DNA from: Christensenellaceae bacterium | GTDB lineage: Bacteria; Bacillota; Clostridia; Christensenellales; SZUA-584 | Reading direction: 5' to 3' | Length of the DNA stretch: 10,488 nt | NCBI GenBank assembly: GCA_012719815.1 | Contig: JAAXZP010000382.1 | Location: 1-10,488, forward strand | Part shown: positions 5,307 to 10,488 of the stretch, piece after piece | Position numbering within the stretch: position 1 is the first letter of the stretch | Layout of the letters: each line of letters starts with the position of its first letter | Program-made: the position numbers and the translations under genes | Notes under the pieces: model-generated | What the model was told of the DNA's origin: nothing | The model's input: only the letters and a program-made list of their open reading frames with translations | Database searches by the model: none

Positions 5307-6227
5307 CTATCTCACCATGTTAACCAGTTCTTCCAGCATCTCGTCCGTGGTGGTAATCACACGAGAGTTGGCCTGAAAGCCCCTCTGCGTGGTGATCATG
5401 TCCGCAAACTGAGCGGTCAGGTCCACGTTGGACATCTCCAGCGACCCGGGGTTCAGCTTGCCGCTGCCACCTGCGCCCGGCGTGGTGTAAGTTGCGGCGC
5501 CCGAGTTGACCGTGGTCTGATACGCGTTCTCGCCCACCTTCTCCAAGCCGTTGGGGTTGGCGAACTGTGCCAGCACGATCTGCCCGATCACCGTGGTCTG
5601 GCTGGTCTCCTCGTCCAGACCGACCACCTGGCCGTTGACGTTGATGGAGACGTCATAGTATTTCGGGTCCACCTTAATTTTGGTCAGCACCAGGGTTGCG
5701 TCCGGGTCATCCGGATCACACGGTTCCATTACAGTTTCACCGTTATCCATCATAGGATTACCCTCGGCATCGAGGACAGGCTTCTTGTATACCAGAGTGC
5801 CGTCCGGGTTTGTCTCGTATCCCATCACATAGTTGCCGTTGGAGTCGACAAGGTAGTGCGCGGAATCGGTGTAGAAATTGCCCGCGCGGGTATAGGTGTA
5901 CACCGAGCCGTTCTTGATCACGAAGTAGCCGTCGCCGTCGATGGCCAGATCCAGCGGGTTGCCGGTATACTGGGACGACGCCGGCGTGTTCAGCACATCG
6001 ATGGTCGCCAACTGCACGCCCAGGCCGACCTGCATCGGGTTGGTGCCGCCCGTAGTACCGTTGCCCGCCGAGGCGGGCGCCACCGTCTGGCTGTAAATGT
6101 CCTGGAATACCACGCGGCTGGCCTTAAATCCCACCGTGTTAACGTTCGCGATGTTGTTGCCGATCACATCCATCTTGGTCTGATGATTCTTCAGTCCGGT
6201 CACGCCAGAGTATAATGAACGCATCAT
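5307..6227 (-). CDS. flgE: Flagellar hook protein FlgE
   Basis: FlgE, 306 residues, is the hook subunit exported by the flagellar secretion system and polymerised under the FlgD cap. The N-terminal rod/hook signature is MMRSLYSGVTGLKNHQTKMD, then VIGNNIANVNTVGFKASR (21-38). The FlgE/F/G middle motif is NPLDLAIDGDGYFVI (90-104). The C-terminal signature is NPGSLEMSNVDLTAQFADMI followed by TTQRGFQANSRVITTTDEML (about 259-298). The protein is short compared with enterobacterial FlgE but in line with Firmicutes FlgE, once named FlgG there. Residues about 150-178 form an Asp/Glu-rich stretch with a lone cysteine (C170), in the variable surface domain. Two ATGs (6227 and 6224) are possible; AGGAGG (6238-6243) is 10 bases from the first. 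FlgG cannot be excluded by sequence alone, but position after flgD favours FlgE. Confidence 0.95.
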   Translation of the reverse strand: MMRSLYSGVTGLKNHQTKMDVIGNNIANVNTVGFKASRVVFQDIYSQTVAPASAGNGTTGGTNPMQVGLGVQLATIDVLNTPASSQYTGNPLDLAIDGDGYFVIKNGSVYTYTRAGNFYTDSAHYLVDSNGNYVMGYETNPDGTLVYKKPVLDAEGNPMMDNGETVMEPCDPDDPDATLVLTKIKVDPKYYDVSINVNGQVVGLDEETSQTTVIGQIVLAQFANPNGLEKVGENAYQTTVNSGAATYTTPGAGGSGKLNPGSLEMSNVDLTAQFADMITTQRGFQANSRVITTTDEMLEELVNMVR

Positions 6228-6244
6228 GGTTAAGTTTCCTCCTG

Positions 6245-6856
6245 TTATTCATTGGATATTGTCGTGATGAGGGAGACCGGGATGTTCTGGTCGCCCACCA
6301 CCGCGTAAATCGTACCATTCTGTACCATTATGCTGGTCACCACGCCCGTCACCGTGGTCGTCGTGCCGTCCTCGCCGGGCACAGAAGCGGTTATCGTACG
6401 GCCGATCAGGCTGGCGCTCTCCAGAATGTCGCCATTGAGCCCGCTCTCCACCGTATCGCCGTCCATCACGCCAACCACCTGGCTTGCGTCATACGTGTTG
6501 CCGCCGATCAGCAGGTAGTTGGCCTTGCCCTCTCTGACCACGCCGTCCACCTTGCCGAAGATCAAATCATTGCCGTCCTGCACATACACGTACTTGCCCA
6601 CCATGCTGTAAGCCTGGCTGGTCGAAAAGCTTAGGCACATCTCCTTGAGCTGCTCCAGCATGGTGAACTGCGCCATCTGTGCCAGGAACTCGGCGTTGCC
6701 TGTGGGCTCCAACGGATCCTGGTTGGCCATCTGCGCCACCAGTATTTTCAGGAAATCGTCCTGGTCCAGGCTCTTGGTGCCGGCGTTGCGCGTTTTGTTT
6801 AACTCTTCCAGCGTCCGGACATTGGACGCCTGATTTGCTGCAGTTACGCTTGACAT
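6245..6856 (-). CDS. flgD: Flagellar hook capping protein FlgD
   Basis: FlgD is the scaffold that caps the growing hook and helps insert FlgE subunits; it is exported and absent from the finished flagellum. The hallmark segment is LDQDDFLKILVAQMANQDP (30-48), then EFLAQMAQFTMLEQLKEM (56-73). The rest, about 82-201, is built of two related modules. The first starts YSMVGKYVYV and ends NTYDASQVVGV; the second starts ASLIGRTITA and ends QNIPVSLITTI. Both have a hydrophobic-Gly-basic opening, a central Gly-Val-Val strand and a matching end. At 203 residues it is longer than the roughly 140-residue B. subtilis protein. The ATG has AAGGAGAG just upstream. The flgE ribosome binding site lies directly next to the stop codon. 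Confidence 0.95.
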   Translation of the reverse strand: MSSVTAANQASNVRTLEELNKTRNAGTKSLDQDDFLKILVAQMANQDPLEPTGNAEFLAQMAQFTMLEQLKEMCLSFSTSQAYSMVGKYVYVQDGNDLIFGKVDGVVREGKANYLLIGGNTYDASQVVGVMDGDTVESGLNGDILESASLIGRTITASVPGEDGTTTTVTGVVTSIMVQNGTIYAVVGDQNIPVSLITTISNE

Positions 6857-6870
6857 AATCTCTCCTTCCT

Positions 6871-8289
6871 CTATGCCAGATACTCGACCGAGCTGCCCCC
6901 CAGCAGCTCCGGAACCGGCGTCAGCGTCTCAAACGCCTCGCTGCCGTACCGGTCCGTTATCCAGCCGACCTGGTTTTCCCGCCTTTGGCTGCCGCCGCCG
7001 TTTCCGGACTGGGTAAACGCCTCGCGGCCGGCCGTTATCGGATCCTGCTGCGATATGTCCACGCCGGAAAGGACAATGCCCTTTTCCTTCATGGCGCTGA
7101 CCAGCGCATTCGCCTGGTCGGAGAGCATCCCTCTGACCGCCGGGTCTTCCGCCCGTATCTGCATCCGGATTTCTCCGTCCTGCATCGTCAGGCGGATGCT
7201 GACCTTGCCCAGAAATTCCGGCTTTAACTCCACGTCGAACTCATACCGGCCTTCCCGGACATGGGCGCTCGCCCTGTCCACAATGCGGATGACGTTATCC
7301 CGCACGAAAGCGGATTCTGCCGGCTGCGCCGAACCCGTATCCGGCGCGGCATTGGCCTGCACCGCCGCATCGTTCTGCGGGGCCGCCGCTCCATCCGCGT
7401 TCATCATCGCTGCGGGTGCCGGTGCGGCCTTGGCTGCGGGCTGCTTCTGCACGCCGTTTTCCACCTCCTGCGGCATGTCGGCTGTCACCTGCGGCTCCGT
7501 ATCCGCCGGCCTTTCGGCTGTCACACTGCCAGCTACCGCAGGCTGTGCCGTATCTGCCGGCGCCTCCGGTTGCATCGCTGCCGCCGGTGCTTCAGTCTGC
7601 ATCTTGGCCGCCGGAGACTCAGGCCGCGATTGCGGCTGCGCCGTGGCCGCCATCTCAGGCTGCGCCCCGGGATGCACTGAAGTTTCCGCTCCGCTTTGCG
7701 CCTCAGGCTGCGCCGCGGCTGCCAGCTTGGATTGCAGCTGCCGCATCGCCGTTTCGCCATCGCTCATCGCCGCAGTCGCGTCCGCTGCGATCCTGCTGGT
7801 ACTCTCGAGGGAGCCCGAATACTTTTCAGCGCCGGCATCCGGCTGCTGCGGCACATCCGCTGCCGTTGCGCCCGGCTGTTCTTGTTCAAGCATCCTTGCA
7901 AATTGTCCGGACGTCTGCGCCTGCCCTGCCGCCTCCGCCGCCTGTTCACTCACAACTGTTGTCGAAGCTGCATTTTCAGAAGCAGCGCTTATGTCCGTCT
8001 GACCATCCGGCAATCCGAATCCTTCGAGAATGCCAACACCCATCTGCAGCGACTCTTGCCCGGCGGTGCCCGCTTCCCCAGCGATACCGTCCGGAAGCAT
8101 GCCCGCCGTCTGCGCCGTAACCGGCTGTCCCGCCGCCGACAGGCTGTCCAGCTTCTTTTTAAAGTCGCTGATCACCGCCTGCGCTGCGTTCCGGCCGCAC
8201 TTGAGTACGCCGACCGTCCGGACACCTTTTACGCCTGGCGCCGCATGCCCGGGCATTTCCATGCCTACCGCTGCATTACTGTTTCCCAA
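6871..8289 (-). CDS. fliK: Flagellar hook-length control protein FliK
   Basis: FliK, 472 residues, is a secreted ruler that measures the hook and switches export from hook to filament substrates. The identifying part is the C-terminal Flg_hook domain, about 331-420. It includes YEFDVELKPEFLGKVSIRL with the LxPExLG motif, then DGEIRMQIRAEDPAVRGML and KEKGIVLSGVDI. The long middle (about 60-325) is rich in Ala, Gln, Pro and Glu and predicted disordered. It has degenerate repeats, for example KMQTEAPAA next to AMQPEAPAD. Low conservation and variable length of this part are normal for FliK. The start is a TTG with AAAGGAAGGGA (8297-8307) upstream; the nearby ATG at 8297 is out of frame. The gene ends 14 bases before flgD. 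Symbol assignment rests on the C-terminal domain plus position. Confidence 0.93.
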   Translation of the reverse strand: MGNSNAAVGMEMPGHAAPGVKGVRTVGVLKCGRNAAQAVISDFKKKLDSLSAAGQPVTAQTAGMLPDGIAGEAGTAGQESLQMGVGILEGFGLPDGQTDISAASENAASTTVVSEQAAEAAGQAQTSGQFARMLEQEQPGATAADVPQQPDAGAEKYSGSLESTSRIAADATAAMSDGETAMRQLQSKLAAAAQPEAQSGAETSVHPGAQPEMAATAQPQSRPESPAAKMQTEAPAAAMQPEAPADTAQPAVAGSVTAERPADTEPQVTADMPQEVENGVQKQPAAKAAPAPAAMMNADGAAAPQNDAAVQANAAPDTGSAQPAESAFVRDNVIRIVDRASAHVREGRYEFDVELKPEFLGKVSIRLTMQDGEIRMQIRAEDPAVRGMLSDQANALVSAMKEKGIVLSGVDISQQDPITAGREAFTQSGNGGGSQRRENQVGWITDRYGSEAFETLTPVPELLGGSSVEYLA

Positions 8290-8333
8290 TACCGCATCCC
8301 TTCCTTTCCGTTGAGATTCTTCTTTTGAGTGGT

Positions 8334-9005
8334 CTATCTCATCATTTCTGACAAAACCTTCGTCGCCAGCTTGGCCTCCATGTTGCTCACGATATCCGCC
8401 GCCTTGTCGCTGGGAATTTTGAGCAGCAGCGCCACCATGTCGTCCACAGAGCCAAGGCCGGATATCGCCGTGGCCGCAACCTTGGAATCCATCGCCGCAA
8501 ATATCTTGGCCGTCGCCTCAAGGTCGTCCTGCGCCGCCTGTGCCTGCTGCACGCTGGCTTCTGCGTTGGCCACCGCTTCCTCCCGGAGAGCCAGCTGCGT
8601 CTCCAGGGCATTCAGCTCCTTTTCCTTGTCATTCAGCTCTTTCGATTTTTTCCTCAGCCTTTCCGCCTGGGCATCCAGCTCCGCAGCCCTGGCGTCCAGC
8701 TCCTTCTGCTTTTGCTCCAGCTCGGCCGCGGTGATCGCCTCGGTCTCGCCTTCCGCTGCCAGGCCTGTCTGCAAATAAGTCACCAGCATCTGCCGCAGGC
8801 CGCCCACGTTGAGGTAAACCAGCACCCCCGCCGCGATGATAACCACAAGCAGGAATATCGCCAGCACCGCACCGGCGGAAATCTTCTTCCTGGGCTTTTG
8901 GGGCTGGGGCGGTGCCGCCTTGCCCGCCTGAGCCTGCCTTATTGCTGCAGCCGGTTTTGCCGCCGCATTGGTATTCTGTTGCGTCCTCAGTTTCTCCGCC
9001 TGCAT
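8334..9005 (-). CDS. MotE/YlxF-like membrane coiled-coil flagellar protein
   Basis: A 223-residue protein in the place held by ylxF in B. subtilis, between fliJ and fliK. Layout: a basic, Ala/Pro/Gln-rich N-terminal tail (1-41), one membrane helix (about 43-65, AGAVLAIFLLVVIIAAGVLVY), a long Glu/Lys/Ala/Leu coiled coil (about 92-165), and a C-terminal helical domain (about 166-223, AKIFAAMDSKVAATAISGLG through EAKLATKVLSEMM) resembling the MgtE N-terminal fold found in MotE-family proteins. In Helicobacter and Campylobacter, MotE is a chaperone or scaffold for stator assembly. A similar role here is inference; Firmicutes homologues are little studied. A membrane anchor with the coiled coil outside would fit contact with the stator. 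The ATG follows AAGGAAGAG. A MagT/MgtE transporter is excluded by the single membrane helix. Confidence 0.8.
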   Translation of the reverse strand: MQAEKLRTQQNTNAAAKPAAAIRQAQAGKAAPPQPQKPRKKISAGAVLAIFLLVVIIAAGVLVYLNVGGLRQMLVTYLQTGLAAEGETEAITAAELEQKQKELDARAAELDAQAERLRKKSKELNDKEKELNALETQLALREEAVANAEASVQQAQAAQDDLEATAKIFAAMDSKVAATAISGLGSVDDMVALLLKIPSDKAADIVSNMEAKLATKVLSEMMR

Positions 9006-9048
9006 ATCTCTTCCTTAATCTTTATAACGACATAACATCATAACGTCT

Positions 9049-9492
9049 TCACGATGATGTGGTCACGCTGTACGAGACAAAATCGTCCACAAACTTGTCC
9101 TGCTGTTTTTTGACATTCTCCATGTACTCGGCGTACTGCGATTCCCGCAGCTTGTCCAGCAGCTTCAGCTCACGGCGCGTGTTCACCAGCTTCTGGCGGC
9201 ATAGCTCCTTCTCCTTCTCCAGGCGGTTGATATCCATATGCACCACCGCCATCGCCGCCTTCAGGCTGTCGAAATACTGCCCGAAATCCTTCATGCGGGG
9301 CGCCCCTATGCCTTTGGACACGGCGCTGCAGTATTCGCCGTTGGCCTTATCAAAATTTCTCTCCAGCCGGAGCAGCTCGTTCTGCTTTTTCGCCAGCTCG
9401 GCCTCTATGTTTTTGAGCTCCAGCTTGTGCTGTTTCTCCAGCCCCAGCTGCATGTCATAACATGCCTGCAATGTAAACACAAACTTTTTCAT
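9049..9492 (-). CDS. fliJ: Flagellar export protein FliJ
   Basis: FliJ, 147 residues, is the coiled-coil stalk of the flagellar export ATPase and helps hand over chaperones. The sequence is almost entirely amphipathic helix. It opens MKKFVFTLQACYDMQLGLEKQ (FliJ usually starts with K-F-x-F-x-L-x-x-x-L), runs through Lys/Glu/Leu-rich stretches such as ELAKKQNELLRLERNF and INRLEKEKELCRQKL, and ends in a Lys/Gln/Asp tail. The ATG shares the sequence ATGA with the fliI stop codon. No strong Shine-Dalgarno sequence precedes it, so translation is probably coupled to fliI. FliJ sequences diverge fast; position after fliI gives much of the certainty. Confidence 0.92.
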   Translation of the reverse strand: MKKFVFTLQACYDMQLGLEKQHKLELKNIEAELAKKQNELLRLERNFDKANGEYCSAVSKGIGAPRMKDFGQYFDSLKAAMAVVHMDINRLEKEKELCRQKLVNTRRELKLLDKLRESQYAEYMENVKKQQDKFVDDFVSYSVTTSS

Positions 9493-10488
9493 ACGCTTCG
9501 CCTGTCATAGATTTGGGAGACCAGCTCCATCGTTTCTTCAAACGTAAACCGTTCGCCCACCTGCTGTTTGAGCAGCGCGTTGATGCTGTCAATCTGCTCT
9601 ATGGCCTCGTCGATCTTCTTGTTGGTGCCCGCTTTGTACGCCCCGATCGAGATCAGGTCCTGCGCGTCCCGGTAGGTGGACATGACAGTCCGGATGTACG
9701 AGACTTTGGGCAGGTGCTCCTCCGGCATCACATCGGGCATCAGACGGCTGACGCTCTGCAGCACGTCGATGGCCGGGTAGTGGTTGCTGTTCGCCAGCTT
9801 GCGCGAAAGCACGATATGCCCGTCCAGTATGCCGCGCACCGTGTCCGCGATGGGCTCGTCCATATCGTCGCCTTCCACCAGCACTGTGTACAGGCCGGTG
9901 ATGGAGCCTTTGCTGCACATGCCCGCGCGCTCCAGCAGCTTGGGCAGTATCGCGTACACCGAAGGCGGAAACCCTCTGGACACCGGCGGTTCGCCCACCG
10001 CCATGCCGATCTCGCGCTGTGCCATTGCAAATCGCGTCAGCGAGTCCATCATCAGCATCACGTTCATGCCATGGTCGCGGAAGTACTCCGCCATCGCGGT
10101 GCCCACCATCGCGGACTTTAAACGCACCAGTGCCGGCTGGTCCGAGGTCGCCACAATCAGCACCGAGCGCTTGAGCCCTTCCTCCTGGAGGTCCTTTTCG
10201 AGGAAGTCCTTCACCTCGCGGCCTCTTTCGCCGATCAGCACGATCACATTGATATCCGCCATGGTGTTCCGCGCGATCATGCCGAGCAATGTGCTCTTGC
10301 CCACGCCGCTGCCGGCAAATATGCCCACTCTTTGGCCTTTGCCCAGCGTCAGCATCGAGTCGATAGCCTTGACGCCCATCGTGAGCTTCTCGGTGATGCG
10401 GCGGCGCTCCATCGGGTTGGGCGGGTTGTTCATGATGGGATAGTAGGCTTCCGGCTTCACCGGGCCCAGCCCGTCCATCGGGTTGCCC
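9489..10488 (-). CDS. fliI: Flagellum-specific ATPase FliI, 5' end missing
   Basis: FliI is the hexameric ATPase of the flagellar export apparatus, related to the F1 beta subunit and to type III secretion ATPases. The reading frame is open to the right edge, so about the first 110 of roughly 440 residues are missing. The visible part opens GNPMDGLGPV (the family form is G-x-P-I-D-G-x-G-P). It then has the Walker A motif FAGSGVGKST (about 10292-10319), LIGERGREVKDF, the Walker B region NVMLMMDSLTRFAMAQREIG, and the type III ATPase signature PPSVYAILPKLLERAG. The C-terminus ends DRRSV, with TGA overlapping the ATG of fliJ. No interruption or missing catalytic residue is seen. In relatives fliF, fliG and fliH lie upstream, beyond this window. 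Confidence 0.96.
   Translation of the reverse strand, partial: GNPMDGLGPVKPEAYYPIMNNPPNPMERRRITEKLTMGVKAIDSMLTLGKGQRVGIFAGSGVGKSTLLGMIARNTMADINVIVLIGERGREVKDFLEKDLQEEGLKRSVLIVATSDQPALVRLKSAMVGTAMAEYFRDHGMNVMLMMDSLTRFAMAQREIGMAVGEPPVSRGFPPSVYAILPKLLERAGMCSKGSITGLYTVLVEGDDMDEPIADTVRGILDGHIVLSRKLANSNHYPAIDVLQSVSRLMPDVMPEEHLPKVSYIRTVMSTYRDAQDLISIGAYKAGTNKKIDEAIEQIDSINALLKQQVGERFTFEETMELVSQIYDRRSV

Noticed and set aside
5010..6215. 401-residue open frame on the plus strand
   Set aside because: Antisense to flbD, the hairpin gap and flgE; no recognisable domain.
7055..8002. 315-residue open frame on the plus strand, rich in Ser, Ala and Cys
   Set aside because: Mirror image of the Ala/Pro/Gln-rich FliK ruler region; low complexity explains the open frame.
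9035..9060. Small inverted repeat ACATCAT/ATGATGT at the fliJ stop
   Set aside because: Seven A/T-rich pairs with a 12-base loop, no T-run, inside an operon; too weak to call a terminator.
1..10488. CRISPR arrays, insertion sequences, tRNA or rRNA genes, phage or defence genes
   Set aside because: No direct-repeat array, transposase, tRNA-like cloverleaf or defence-type domain was seen; nearly all sequence is accounted for by known flagellar genes.

Overview
The window is an ordinary chromosomal segment of a motile, endospore-forming, Clostridia-like Firmicute. Three things point there: a flagellar operon with Firmicutes gene order, a FliY-type (CheC plus SpoA) switch protein instead of a short FliN, and an alpha/beta-type small acid-soluble spore protein (SASP) gene next to the operon. 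Base composition looks moderately GC-rich. I cannot name a genus.

Layout. Bases 1-331 (minus) hold the 5' part of an iron-containing alcohol dehydrogenase that runs off the left edge. Bases 332-537 are a divergent intergenic region with a candidate extended -10 promoter for the dehydrogenase and an imperfect inverted repeat. Bases 538-759 (plus) encode the SASP, followed by a strong hairpin at 802-826. From 873 to the right edge, everything is one tightly packed minus-strand flagellar operon. In transcription order it reads fliI (5' end missing), fliJ, a MotE/YlxF-like membrane coiled-coil gene, fliK, flgD, flgE, flbD, motA, motB, fliL, fliM, fliY. Most junctions are overlaps or gaps under 45 bases; the main exception is the flgE-flbD gap (5216-5306), which holds two adjacent GC-rich stem-loops.

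How the genes work together. FliI and FliJ are the ATPase and stalk of the flagellar export apparatus. FliK sets hook length and switches export specificity. FlgD is the hook cap that polymerises FlgE, the hook subunit. MotA and MotB form the stator, FliL supports the stator at the basal body, and FliM and FliY form the switch/C-ring. FliY also carries two intact CheC-type CheY-P phosphatase motifs. FlbD and the MotE/YlxF-like protein are conserved operon members whose roles are less well defined.

No undescribed system is evident. The points worth a second look are local. The operon stops after fliY, without the cheY/fliO-fliP-fliQ-fliR block that usually follows. There is a double hairpin between flgE and flbD. 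FlgD carries a tandem internal duplication. The SASP is cysteine-containing and slightly expanded. Four genes probably use TTG starts, and for motA and fliM a naive call would pick a GTG inside the Shine-Dalgarno sequence.
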